From Corythucha ciliata (taxonomy: Eukaryota; Arthropoda; Insecta; Hemiptera; Tingidae): a stretch of 64,000 bases of DNA. Made by a program: the position numbers and the translations under genes. The DNA is taken from the NCBI GenBank assembly GCA_038030265.1, contig CM075939.1, positions 6,863,253 to 6,927,252 on the forward strand, read 5' to 3'. A model generated the notes under the pieces. That model was not told the DNA's origin, did not search any database, and saw only the letters and a list, made by a program, of their open reading frames with translations. The first letter of the stretch is position 1. Each line of letters starts with the position of its first letter. Shown here in pieces: positions 1-10,220 of this stretch.

Positions 1-1078
1 TCTATGCATCGCGTCCCGTAAGCGTGTGACGACGAGACCGTAGCTATATCGTTAATGTTCTACTTTATGTACGTTAGTAATTCAAGAACGTACACCGCAG
101 GCAGGGTCAAAATGCCATTGGCCCTGAAGAGAGATCGGCATGAAGACTTCAGCGGCACTCCGCAGCACTCATAGCCATCTTTTGGAGGCGGAAAATACGA
201 ATAGCGTGTGGGCCGAATTGCCCCAGATCAAGATGCCGTACGACATGCGCGAGTGAAAAAGAGCAAAATATGCACTTCTCAAGATGCCACTCGAAACTGA
301 AACCGAAAGGCGACGCAGGAGATAGTTCACACTAGCAAGGGAATTAGTGAGTCTGGAGACGTGAACAGTCCAGGGCACCCTCGAATCGAACCAGATTCCC
401 AAGACATTTACAGGGCTGACTCCCACCAAAGGGCCATTAAGCTTAAACAACAAATCTTGAGTCTTGGAATGGTTCACTTCAAGTGGACTGGCTCGGCACC
501 ATTCCTCAAATCGGGCGGAGGCCTCGGACATTATTAGCACCTGGATTTCAGCCGAGTCCGCTGCAGAGCAGAGATGTGTGACATCGTCTGCAAACAGTAG
601 AGGTGTGACCATATTAACCCCTCGAAGACACCGGGCAGATCATTAATGAAAATGAGGAAAAGCAGCGGACCGATGATCGAGCCCTGCTTTACTCCCAGGT
701 CGACGTTGGACTCGAGTGAAGAGAGAGCTCCGTCGTGAAGGACACATTGCTTCCATCACGCCAACAGCGACTTAATAAGCTCGATAGCCAGCTCGTCGAG
801 TCCGTAGTGCGCGAGCTTACCGCACAGCACATCAAGGTCAAGGGAATCGAAAGCCCTCGTCAGGTCATAAATAGTCGGAGAGCGGTGACCTTTCTTTTCT
901 CCATACTTTGCAGCATTTCTGGAGCAAAACCGTGGCCACCAGAACGGAGGACCTTCCCCCGCCTAACTCCAAACTGGGCATCCGAGAGCAAATCTTGCTG
1001 GTCAAACAATTTTAAGAGTTGTTTCGCCACCAGAGACTCTAGTACTTTCGTTATAGTGGTTATTATAGAAATGGGGCG
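1..1078 (-). pseudogene. Jockey/CR1-like non-LTR retrotransposon, reverse transcriptase fragment
   Basis: Read on the minus strand from about 1078 downward, this encodes most of a non-LTR reverse transcriptase. It starts abruptly within the conserved RPIS block followed by TKVLE, continues through DAQFG, reaches the QGS..GPLLFLIFINDLP block in another frame, and then the catalytic FADD box in the 169-612 frame (FADDVTHLCS). Downstream come the NHSKTQ and LGI segments and the terminal SYGILIWGNS block typical of Jockey/CR1-type elements. Several frameshifts and a stop near 890 break the frame, so the copy is dead. The 5' side (ORF1, endonuclease, first RT blocks) is missing, and a minisatellite begins directly at the break. 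Family membership is secure; the exact clade is not. Confidence 0.85.
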
Positions 1079-1089
1079 AAAATTTGCAT

Positions 1090-2305
1090 AATCCTCAAAA
1101 GAACATGACCATGAAGAAAATGACCAAACTGCGATTTTACGACCTCTAAAAATGTTCGATTGACGTTTCGTGCCCTGAAAACGTCTGGTGAATAGATTGT
1201 TCCCGCTCTAAAAATGGCAAAACGACAAGTCGCACGCTACAAATTGGCTAAAATGAATATTCTCACTCTAGTTTGACGCACTACTCTCGCCATATAAATG
1301 GCAAAAGCTCATTGACTATGCGCCTTATAAATGACCATACTATCTGTCCAAGCCAGGAAATCGGCAAAACTGACTCTATGCTCCCTAAAAATACCTTAAC
1401 TGACGATTCGCGCCTTGAAAAAGACTAAACAGACAAAATGGACAAAACTGACCATTCGCGCCTAAAAAACTTGCAATTTATCGCTCTAAAAATAGCCATA
1501 TAACGGCAATTCCCGCACTATAAACATCAAAACTGACCATTCGGATCCTAAAATGGCATAACTGACGATTCATGCCCTAAAAACATTACACTCTGATTAT
1601 TCATGCCCTAGAAATGACCATACTGGCAGTTTCCGCCGTAAAAATGGGCAAACTGGCTATATTCACGCCCTAAAATTCATACAAATTATTAACTGACAAT
1701 TCCTGTCTTGAAAATGGCGAAATTTACCATTTGCGCGTCAAAAATTGCTAAACTGAGCATTCACGCCTTAAAAATGTTCAAACTGACGATTCGTGCCCTA
1801 AAAATATCAAAACTGGCTATTTAAGCCTTGGAAATGGCCTACTCGCACAAACCATTCACAGTCCAAAATTGACCAAAATGATCATTTGCGCCCTTCAGAG
1901 GATTCGCGCCTTCTAAGTGGCTATCTACGTTCTAAATATTGTCAAACTGATCATTGGCGTTTGCGCACCATCCATGGGCCATCCTCACCTTACGATCTCC
2001 ACGTCCTAAAAATTGCTAACGGGTTCATTCGTTCCCGGGAAATGAGAAAACTTACCATTCGTGCTTCAAAAATGCCGCCAAACTGATCCTCCGTGCTTTG
2101 AAAACGGCTGAGCTGCAGACAATTCGTGCCCTAAAAATATCCGAAGTTTGCGCGTAGCATAATATGGCTATAAATTGACAATTGGTGCCACTAAAATGCT
2201 TAATCTGACTTGCTGCGTCGAAAAAAGTTGCCAAACTGGCTATTCGCACCCTTAAACGATTAATTGACAAGTAGTGCTTTGAAATCGATTAACTGGCCAT
2301 TCGCC
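1090..2305. repeat. Family B degenerate minisatellite, period about 30 bp
   Basis: Roughly 40 imperfect units of about 28-31 bp follow one another. Each carries an ACTGACCATTCGCGCC core and a CTAAAAATGGC tail. Individual units differ by many substitutions and small indels. Short reading frames here are artefacts of the repeat. It abuts the broken reverse transcriptase. A poly-C run marks its right edge (about 2307-2316). A second stretch of the same family lies at about 28430-28960. Confidence 0.85.
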
Positions 2306-2541
2306 CCCCCCCCCCACATACCGAATAGGACCATCTCATCTAACCAACTGCTTGATCCACCCTCTCCCCCCATTACCACCGCCGCCACTGGCCGTTGCTG
2401 CAATAATTCATCGTGTAGCTCGCTCGTGCTGTAAAATGGCTTGATTGGCTATTCGCTTCGCAAGGCAGTTTATGACGTGAAATTACAAAATATTTGGGGC
2501 TGGGTACATTATTTTAGGAATTTCTTGATATCCTAGGTTTC
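2306..2541. other. No gene seen
   Basis: The stretch holds a poly-C run and a pyrimidine-rich segment, then AT-rich sequence. I see no coding, RNA or clear mobile-element signal before the duplicated block begins. Confidence 0.6.
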
Positions 2542-2644
2542 CCGGAGCCAACGTAAAACCCGGGCTCGATTCCAACTAGTGCTGTCCCAAAAGGAGGGGG
2601 CTCAAGCCCCCTGAGCCCCTCCCTGCATCCGCGCCTGCGCACGA

Positions 2645-3399
2645 TCATTAAAGGCGACTCTCGACGCTCCAAGCATCGATCGATATTCTTTTCTTTCTTT
2701 GACAAAAGCGTCGCGGATGTCATTGTCAGGATTCGCCCCTGACTGGAGCAAGTTCAATAACGAAATGTACTGGAATCTTCTCCATAGACCCCGAACCAGA
2801 GTCCAGGATGGCTCAATAGGCAATTTGAATTAAAGATGTCCTCAGATCGAGCCCGGCGCCTAGCGGCCACCTCGATACGTTGCAGCACGTCACCCGCCGG
2901 AGCGCCCAGTCTCATCTCCTGTGAGAAATGATCCAAAAACGTGTAATCGCCTCTGTTCACAGTGAACCACTCCTGGTGAATGTTGGTGACGATGTTATCC
3001 AGGGTCGAGCACGAGCCCAGTTGGGTGCACCCTCGTTGATTCAAAGACAGTAGTCCGAAAACCGAAGCTCCTAATCATAGAGTAAAACTCCTGCACATTA
3101 CCATCCTCGGTCTTCTCGAAATGTAAATTGAAATCCCCGAGAATAGCGGCCGGGGCTGCTCCGCTATCCGACAAAGCCGAAAGAAGTTCAGCGAACTTTC
3201 CCAGGAACCGTGAGAAAGGAGCACTAGGCGGATGGTAGATAGAACAGATGGTTATCGACGGGGATAGGAGACGAGCCGTAGAAATCTCAAGACAGTGCTC
3301 CATCGCCCCCCAGGTCCACCCTCACAAAAATGGCTGTACCACCATACTGTGAGTCTTTCCTACAAAAGTGGGAGACGCGAGTGAACCCCACCGGAGAGT
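2645..3399 (-). pseudogene. Non-LTR retrotransposon endonuclease fragment (copy 1)
   Basis: The minus strand encodes the apurinic-like (EEP) endonuclease domain of a Jockey/CR1-type ORF2. Visible blocks are YGGTAIFV, then SITICSIYHPP, the LGDFNLHF motif with its catalytic Asp and Asn, the LDNIVTN segment, and LDHF where autonomous copies usually read SDH. One frameshift near 3300 and another near 3030 split it over three frames. The 3' side is cut off by a hAT-like terminal sequence at about 2637, so no reverse transcriptase follows. The upstream part of the same domain is not here. It is found in the matching family member at 14763-15240. Confidence 0.85.
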
Positions 3400-3412
3400 A
3401 AAATTTAATGTT

Positions 3413-3480
3413 CTTTTTTCTTTATGTGTCCCAGCAATTAATTAATTGCAAATTAGACGACCCTTGTCTTAGGACTTTTC
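3413..3480. mobile_element. Left-end fragment of foldback-type DNA element (copy 1)
   Basis: This 68-bp piece is identical in kind to 6507-6574. It follows the AAAATTTAATGTT target sequence (3400-3412) and ends in TTTTC, where the Copia LTR is inserted. Confidence 0.75.
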
Positions 3481-3631
3481 TGTTAAGTTATTACGAAAGA
3501 ACAAGTCCTTTTCTTTTCATAGATGAACAGAGCGAATAAAGTAGATTGTATTTTTTTTTTTTTTAAATGCACACATGGAAGTAAGTATAAACAGGAAATT
3601 AAAAAGCGAAGTATGTGTTGTAATGCCAACA
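3481..3631 (-). repeat. Copia LTR (copy 1)
   Basis: The 151-bp LTR begins TGTTGG and ends AACTTAACA when read on the minus strand. It matches the LTR at 6575-6725. It is followed on its internal side by a polypurine tract, read on minus as GAGAGGGGA. Confidence 0.9.
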
Positions 3632-3817
3632 TCCCCTCTCAACAGATACTTCGGTTAGTCGGGCATCGGCATTTCTGATTTTTGGAAGAGTAGTCCTAAT
3701 TGTTTTCTCATATTTTCAAACTTTCTGATTGGTAATGGTTTGGTCAATATGTCAGCTTCCATTTCTTCAGTCGGGCAGTACTCGAGCTTCATAATGTTGT
3801 TTTCTACTAAATCCTTG
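3632..3817 (-). pseudogene. Copia pol 3' end, RNase H terminus (copy 1)
   Basis: The minus strand reads the last part of Copia RNase H: VENNIMKLEYCPTEEMEADI followed by LTKPL, and a stop just before the polypurine tract. The DILTKPL motif is diagnostic of Copia pol ends. The sequence stops being Copia at 3817, where a Gypsy gag piece is joined, so this is a terminal fragment only. Confidence 0.9.
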
Positions 3818-4342
3818 CGAGGATGCCTAAACTTGGAGGACGGCGTAAACGTTTGTCTTCGGTTGAGCCAAAAGAAGACTCGTTCGAAGAAGGAATTCAA
3901 AACCAATCGCGGAGAATGGAAAATAAATCTTCCAAGGATTTAATTTTTCTGTCACAAATTCCGTCATTCGACCCCAGAAATTCATCGTGGGACACTTACA
4001 AGAGGCGGTTGAACAACTGTTTTACACTTTACGAAGTACCTCTCGAAAAGCAATCATTGGCCCTTTTGCATTCAATAGGAGAGGAGGCATACGAAAAGTT
4101 ACGCACTTTGTGTGAGCCGGAATCGAAACCATTCGAGGACCTTATGAAAATCCTTCACCTAGTAAGTTTGCGGAGAGAGTTAAATTCCACCTTCAGAAGC
4201 AAGACTCGTCAGAAACATTGAGAGAATTCGTAGCACGTCTTCAAAACTCGGCCCGTAACTGCTTTTTTCCAGAAAATTGACTTACCGAAGCTCTCTGTAC
4301 GCAATTAGTTTTGGGTGTAAGGGACGAATCGAGTCTTAGATA
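3818..4342 (+). pseudogene. Gypsy-type gag fragment
   Basis: The plus strand encodes the N-terminal half of a Ty3/Gypsy gag: a likely start at 3916 (MENKSS), then PSFDPRNSSWDTYKRRL, a LLHSIGEEAYEKLRTL block, and after a frameshift near 4160 a KFAERVKFHLQ plus ETLREFVARLQ block. An in-frame stop follows at about 4277, before LTEALCTQLVLGVRD. This SFDP..W..Y to SIG.EAY.L..L order is the usual gag signature of invertebrate Gypsy elements. No zinc knuckle, protease or LTR is attached. It is an orphan fragment wedged between Copia and non-LTR sequence. Confidence 0.8.
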
Positions 4343-4551
4343 GCTTTAATGGCGTGGACGAGGCTGAATGTATGCGAATAATCTGTGGCCTGCCTTCATC
4401 ATCGGCCACAGACGTCAATGAGTTAAATACCACACTCTTAAGATCACTCGGCCCAGTAATTGTAAAGCCTTTGACCCATTCAGTTAATGTTAGTATCGCT
4501 GAGGGTGTTTTCCCGTCGGTACTTAAGATTGCGAAAATTGTGCCTATTTAC
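4343..4551 (+). pseudogene. Non-LTR reverse transcriptase, N-terminal fragment cut by gap
   Basis: The frame reads the segment before the first RT block: MRIICGLPSSSATDVNE, then LLRSLGPVIVKPLTHSVN, then GVFPSVLKIAKIVPIY. In Jockey/CR1 elements this leads directly into the RPIS block. The N run begins at that point, so the rest cannot be seen. It lies on the opposite strand from the RT remnant at 1-1078, which starts at the RPIS block, so the two are complementary parts of similar elements. Confidence 0.8.
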
Positions 4552-5051
4552 NNNNNNNNNNNNNNNNNNNNNNNNNNNNNNNNNNNNNNNNNNNNNNNNN
4601 NNNNNNNNNNNNNNNNNNNNNNNNNNNNNNNNNNNNNNNNNNNNNNNNNNNNNNNNNNNNNNNNNNNNNNNNNNNNNNNNNNNNNNNNNNNNNNNNNNNN
4701 NNNNNNNNNNNNNNNNNNNNNNNNNNNNNNNNNNNNNNNNNNNNNNNNNNNNNNNNNNNNNNNNNNNNNNNNNNNNNNNNNNNNNNNNNNNNNNNNNNNN
4801 NNNNNNNNNNNNNNNNNNNNNNNNNNNNNNNNNNNNNNNNNNNNNNNNNNNNNNNNNNNNNNNNNNNNNNNNNNNNNNNNNNNNNNNNNNNNNNNNNNNN
4901 NNNNNNNNNNNNNNNNNNNNNNNNNNNNNNNNNNNNNNNNNNNNNNNNNNNNNNNNNNNNNNNNNNNNNNNNNNNNNNNNNNNNNNNNNNNNNNNNNNNN
5001 NNNNNNNNNNNNNNNNNNNNNNNNNNNNNNNNNNNNNNNNNNNNNNNNNNN
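4552..5051. other. Assembly gap (500 N)
   Basis: The run is exactly 500 unknown bases. A round length like this is normally a placeholder, so the true distance across it is unknown. Any reading frame spanning it is meaningless. Confidence 0.98.
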
Positions 5052-5634
5052 TTTCACTCCACTTTTGACCTAGTTTTACCCACGATTTGTTGTCACACTT
5101 ATACGGACCCACCCTGTATATCGTTGGCTTGAGCTGTGGAGGTTATTTCTGTTATCAATTTAAATTTATTATCTAAAATAAAAGTGTACAACGGTGACAG
5201 TGTCTTCTCGTGGAATTTCCATGATGAAATTAATCCGGAAAAGACGTTTTAAAAAAGCAAATCAGGATCAAAACCGCAAGCAGCAGTCTTCACCAGCTAA
5301 CCGAAACAAGATTTGAAGTTTATTTCTGTGTTATTTCGGTTTTATCCACCGCCCCAATATGAAGGGCTCTAGCTCTCGCAGCCCAAAGCTTGAACTTACC
5401 GCCCACAGCTCAGCCAAACCAAAGTTCGCATGTGAATGCGGGCTATAATGTTAATGATGAGTGATTAACAGCCAAAAAAAAAAAAAAAATTGGCTCTATC
5501 CCGTATTTATTGGAAAGGGCTATCGTGAATTGAAAAGATTTACCTAGCGAACATGTTAGTACTTATGATTCTTCTCGTGCTGAAATGGTACGGAAAATTT
5601 TGTTGAACTTTTCGAAACGTTTCTTTGTGACTTT
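5052..5634. other. No gene seen
   Basis: Unremarkable AT-rich sequence with a CACCCTGTATA motif at about 5110, common at transposon ends in arthropod genomes, and a poly-A run at about 5475. No coding or RNA signal is visible. Confidence 0.5.
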
Positions 5635-5739
5635 CCGGAGCCTCGGTAAAACCCTGGCTCGATTCCAACTAGTGCTGTCCCAAAAGGAGGGGGCTCAAGC
5701 CCCCTGAGCCCCTCCCTGCATCCGCGCCTGCGCACGATC

Positions 5740-6493
5740 ATTAAAGGCGACTCTCGACGCTCCAAGCATCGATCGATATTCTTTTCTTTCTTTGACAAAA
5801 GCGTCGCGGATGTCATTGTCAGGATTCGCCCCTGACTGGAGCCGGTTCAATAACGAATGTATACTAGAATCTTCTCCATAGACCCCGAACCAGAGTCCAG
5901 GATGGCTCAATAGGCAATTTGAATTAAAGATGTCCTCAGATCGAGCCCGGCGCCTAGCGGCCACCTCGATACGTTGCAGCACGTCACCCGCCGGAGCGCC
6001 CAGTCTCATCTCCTGTGAGAAATGATCCAAAAACGTGTAATCGCCTCTGTTCACAGTGAACCACTCCTGGTGAATGTTGGTGACGATGTTATCCAGGGTC
6101 GAGCACGAGCCCAGTTGGGTGCACCCTCGTTGATTCAAAGACAGTAGTCCGAAAACCGAAGCTCCTAATCATAGAGTAAAACTCCTGCACATTACCATCC
6201 TCGGTCTTCTCGAAATGTAAATTGAAAACCCCGAGAGTAGCGGCCGGGGCTGCTCCGCTATCCGACAAAGCCGAAAGAAGTTCAGCGAACTTTTCCAGGA
6301 ACCGTGAGAAAGGAGCACTAGACGGATGGTAGATAGAACAAATGGTTATCGACGGGGATAGGAGACGAGCCGTAGAAATCTCGAGACAGTTCTCCATCGC
6401 CCCCCAGGTCCACCCTCACAAAAATGGCTGTACCACCATACTGTGAGTCTTTCCTACAAAAGTGGGAGACGCGAGTGAACCCCACCGGAGAGT
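5740..6493 (-). pseudogene. Non-LTR retrotransposon endonuclease fragment (copy 2)
   Basis: Same endonuclease domain as in copy 1, with the GDFN Asp changed (LGVFNLHF here, LGDFNLHF in copy 1), so this copy lacks a catalytic residue. The LDNIVTN and LDHF blocks follow in the 5695-6138 frame. Its upstream half lies at 14763-15240: the protein breaks at AENIKF there and resumes at IKFYSPVGFTRV here. The roughly 8.2 kb between is the inserted foldback element with its own insertions. Below about 5735 it is truncated by a hAT-like terminal sequence. Confidence 0.85.
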
Positions 6494-6574
6494 AAAATTT
6501 AATGTTCTTTTTTCTTTATGTGTCCCAGCAATTAATTAATTGCAAATTAGACGACCCTTGTCTTAGGACTTTTC

Positions 6575-6725
6575 TGTTAAGTTATTACGAAAGAACAAGT
6601 CCTTTTCTTTTCATAGATGAACAGAGCGAATAAAGTAGATTGTATTTTTTTTTTTTTTAAATGCACACATGGAAGTAAGTATAAACAGGAAATTAAAAAG
6701 CGAAGTATGTGTTGTAATGCCAACA
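6575..6725 (-). repeat. Copia 3' LTR
   Basis: 151 bp, TGTTGG to AACA on the minus strand. The polypurine tract sits just inside it at about 6726-6735. It differs from the 5' LTR by one base near 6620 and by the length of the T run. Confidence 0.92.
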
Positions 6726-9700
6726 TCCCCTCTCAACAGATACTTCGGTTAGTCGGGCATCGGCATTTCTGATTTTTGGAAGAGTAGTCCTAATTGTTTT
6801 CTCATATTTTCAAACTTTCTGATTGGTAATGGTTTGGTCAATATGTCAGCTTCCATTTCTTCAGTCGGGCAGTACTCGAGCTTCATAATGTTGTTTTCTA
6901 CTAAATCCTTGACGTGATTTCTCTTAACATCCAAATGCTTCGTCCGAGCATTCCACTTTTCCGAGAGTATTAGAGATATACAACTTTGATTATCTTCATG
7001 AATAAAATTGTAGATTCCTTTCGATCATGGCCCATTTCATACAGAAGGTCACAAAGCCATAAGATCTCTTGTGAAGCCAAACTTAGAGAGATAAATTCAG
7101 CTTCCGTCGACGCCAGAGATACGCAATTTTGTTTCTTGGACATCCATGATAAAATTGATTCGTCAATTTTTAGAATACAGCCACTTGTGGATTTGCGGTC
7201 TGACAGATCTCCCGCCCAATCTGCATCTACATGTGCGCTTAGTCTGAAATTACTGCACTTTTTCAAAAAAAGTGAAGCGCTTGCGGTCCCCTTTAAGTAC
7301 TGTAAAACTCTTGTTACCGCCTTCCAGTCAGAAACGGTGGGTTTACTGACTCGTCGACTGAGAATTCCAACGCTTGTTGCAATGTCAGGTCTCGTAGTCG
7401 TAGCCAAGTATAGCAGCGACCCGATCGCTTCTCGATATTTGTCGTTATTCGGTAGAAAATTACTATTTGTGGCGCTCGGATAACCAGGTTCCATTGGTAT
7501 TTTCATGTCTTTGCCATTCATGCAGTTGAATTTCTCGAGTAAGTGAATAATTTTTTGATGCTGATCTAAATAGAAGCCATCTTGCGTTCGGCGAATTCTT
7601 ATACCCAAATAGTTAGTTGGTGAACCTAGATCCTTCATTTCAAATATTGATGATAGTGAAATGTATGTTTCTTTTATAAATTCTTCTTTTCCTGCTATCA
7701 GGATGTCATCGACGTGTATCAATAAGTAGGAGTGTTCGTCGTTACGTCGATGGATGTATAAACAAGGATCACATTTACTCCGAGTGAATCCGATAGAAAT
7801 GAGTGATTCATTAATTTTGTTATTCCGAACACGGGCCGATTGCTTTGACCCATAAATGCTTTCTATTTTACAAACTTTTTTTAGTTTACAAACTGCGTTT
7901 TCCTTGCCTTTCTCGATAAAACCTTCAGGTTGTTCCATAAATAGTTCTTCGGTCAGCTCTCCATTTAAAAATGCCGTTTTGACATCCCATTGACGTAAAC
8001 ACAAATTCTGTGTTGCCGCAACAACAAGCAGTGATCGAATAGTCACATGTTTAACTACAGGTGAGAATGTTTCGTCGTAGTCAATCCCATATTTCTGAGT
8101 GTATCCCTTAGCGACTATTCTGGCTTTATATCTTTCAATTTTTCCATCTTCCCCGTACTTGATTTTAAAAACCCATTTGCAACTAATCGGTCGTCTTCCT
8201 CGTGGTTTCTTAACTAGTGTCCACGTTTCATTTTTGATCAATGACTTATATTCTTCGTTCGCTGCTTCTAACCATTTTTCTTTCTCTTCTGAAGGAAATT
8301 TCGAAATATCTTTCCAATCCTTTGGTTCTTCTTGGCAAGGTCTTTCTTCAGAATACAGAGAATTGAAACGAATAGGGGGAATTCCTTTAGTCTTTCTAGC
8401 AGATCTTCTCTCTTCTATTTGATGGGCTGGATTGGTGGAGGCCTGCATTTCTTGACGGTCTGTTGGAGGCAACGGAGCCGGTACTTCTTCTGTACCTTGT
8501 ATCATATCGGGACGCTCTTGTCTTTTTGTGTCGTCGAAAAAAATATCGCGATAGAACTTAGTACTTGGCTCTTTAATTTGTTCTTTCAAAATTGTTTCTC
8601 GTTCATCGGCCAATTTCAAATCTCGCAATGAATTTGTTCTTGTTCTTTCATTTTTTATGATAAAATCTCGAGAAAAACGTATTTTTTGTTTATCTGGTAT
8701 CCATATTCGGTAAGCTTTTGACTCGTTTGAATACCCTACGAATATGCCAAATATAGACCGAGGAGCGAGTTTTTCTTTTTGTGGGGAAGTGTCCAACATG
8801 TATCCCTTGGATCCAAAACGACGAAGATGTTTAACAATGGGGCTTCGACCAGCCCAAAATTTGAATGGTGTTTCTCCGTTTGGTGCTCTAGAAGGGCATC
8901 TGTTCCTCAAATAAGCCGCGGTCGATATTGCTTCTGCCCAAAGTGATTTGGGTAAATTCGATTCTAACAAAAGACAACGAGCCATTTCTTGTAAAGTTCG
9001 GTTCATCCTTTCAGACACCCCATTTTGCTGCGGGCTGTACGGCAAGGACAGTCTTCGCTTGATTCCTTCGCGATCTAAAAACTCGTCAAATTCTCTGTTA
9101 CAAAACTCTCCTCCGTTATCACTCTGAAGAAATTTAATCTTTTTTCCGGTTTGATTTTCAACAAAATTTTTGTAAGATTTAAACGCCGTTAATGCGTCTG
9201 ATTTATTCTTTAAAAATTTCACTTCACACCAACGAGAAAAATCATCAATAAAAGTAATAAAGTAGCGATTCCCGCCTATGGACGTTTGTCTCATTGGCCC
9301 GCAGATATCAGTGTGCACAATTTCTAAAATGTCTGACGCTGGCTTGATTGACTCAGATGCCGAGAAGGGCGATCGCACCATTTTTCCTTGAAGACAAGTA
9401 TCGCAGGGCCGAAATTTTTGATTTTTTTGTACAATTTTAGCGCCGAGTACGAAATCATTTGAAGTTATTTTCTTGACATCTTCGAAATTCAAATGCCCGA
9501 ATCGATGATGCCAAAGCTCTAAATCATTTAATTGTTCGTCATCAATGAAGGCTGAATGATGGTCGTTCCTTCCTTTTCTTTCTTTTGATTCGTTGATACA
9601 GTATAGACCTCCTACACATTTAGCTTGAAGTACGGGATTTCCGTCTTGATTCAAGATATCAGCACGATTTTTTTCAAAAATGACTGTAAACCCTTTTTCG

Positions 9701-10062
9701 GTAATTTTGGCGACCGATATCAAATTCGCTCTCAAGTTTGGAACGTATAGGGTGTCATTCAGTGTAATAGTTACCATTCTTTTCTTCGTCGGATCCCAGG
9801 TGCGCATGTTTATGGATCCTTTTGCTTTTATCTCCGTCGTACTGTCGTTAGCAGCCAAATTTAGTTTTACTTTTTCAATTATTCCCACATTTTCAAATTT
9901 AGACGCCTCCTTGCACATGTGTGACGTGCAGCCACTATCTAGAATCCACCTTCCGGCGACGTCACAGTCTTCATCCGCAAGATTAAAACAAACGTGGTTA
10001 CCACAGTCTTCTTCGGTCATGTTAGCTGCGGATCTCATCTTAAGTGGTTTCTTAAGTCTCAT
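6726..10062 (-). pseudogene. Copia pol (protease, integrase, RT, RNase H), frameshifted
   Basis: The main frame (10062 to 6970, 1030 residues) holds, in order: protease DSGCTSHM at about residues 43-50; the GAG-pre-integrase segment LWHHRFGHLN; the integrase zinc site with CDTC; integrase core Asp in VHTDICGPM, Asp in LQSDNGGEF and Glu in NGVSERMNRT; reverse transcriptase with IHVDDILIAG; and RNase H with DADWAGD and TEAEFISLS. A one-base shift near 7005 moves the end of RNase H, including EDNQS and DILTKPL, into another frame. Near 7830-7880 the YGLKQ..R.W region is disturbed and its Trp is lost. It cannot make full-length active Pol. The ATG at 10062 lies in the primer-site region and is probably not a natural start. 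Confidence 0.9.
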
Positions 10063-10066
10063 AATC

Positions 10067-10220
10067 TGTTAAGTTATTACGAAAGAACAAGTCCTTTTCT
10101 TTTCATAGATGAACAGAGAGAATAAAGTAGATTGTATTTTTTTTTTTTTTTTTAAATGCACACATGGAAGTAAGTATAAACAGGAAATTAAAAAGCGAAG
10201 TATGTGTTGTAATGCCAACA
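10067..10220 (-). repeat. Copia 5' LTR
   Basis: 154 bp, same ends as the 3' LTR. It is followed at 10221 by the TTTTC target duplication. Confidence 0.92.

Larger units (their letters stand above)
2542..3817. repeat. Segmental duplication, copy 1 (partner at 5635-6911)
   Basis: This block matches 5635-6911 almost base for base, apart from a few substitutions and 1-2 bp indels. It carries the same composite: a hAT-like terminal fragment, an endonuclease fragment, 68 bp of a DNA-transposon end, a Copia LTR and the 3' end of Copia pol. Both copies share the same LTR insertion point after TTTTC, so the Copia insertion came before the duplication. The similarity ends after ATCCTTG at 3817/6911. 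The 500-N gap lies between the copies, so a false assembly duplication is possible. Confidence 0.9.
5635..6911. repeat. Segmental duplication, copy 2 (partner at 2542-3817)
   Basis: This is the partner of 2542-3817. In this copy the sequence continues past 6911 into the rest of the Copia element, so it is the more complete version of the locus. Confidence 0.9.
6575..10220 (-). mobile_element. Copia-type LTR retrotransposon, gag deleted
   Basis: A 3.65-kb element on the minus strand with near-identical LTRs (6575-6725 and 10067-10220) and a 5-bp target duplication TTTTC (6570-6574 and 10221-10225). The empty site can be read from the inverted copy at 14713-14762, which confirms the insertion. 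On the minus strand the 5' LTR is followed by GATTATGAGAC, which resembles the initiator-tRNA primer site of Copia, and then directly by protease. The roughly 1.2 kb that normally encodes gag and the zinc knuckle is missing. Pol is largely open. Confidence 0.92.

Noticed and set aside
4354..5112. Frames running through the N region
   Set aside because: The N run codes for nothing; only the part before 4552 is real.
6986..7483. 165-codon frame on the plus strand
   Set aside because: Exact antisense shadow of the Copia RNase H coding strand.
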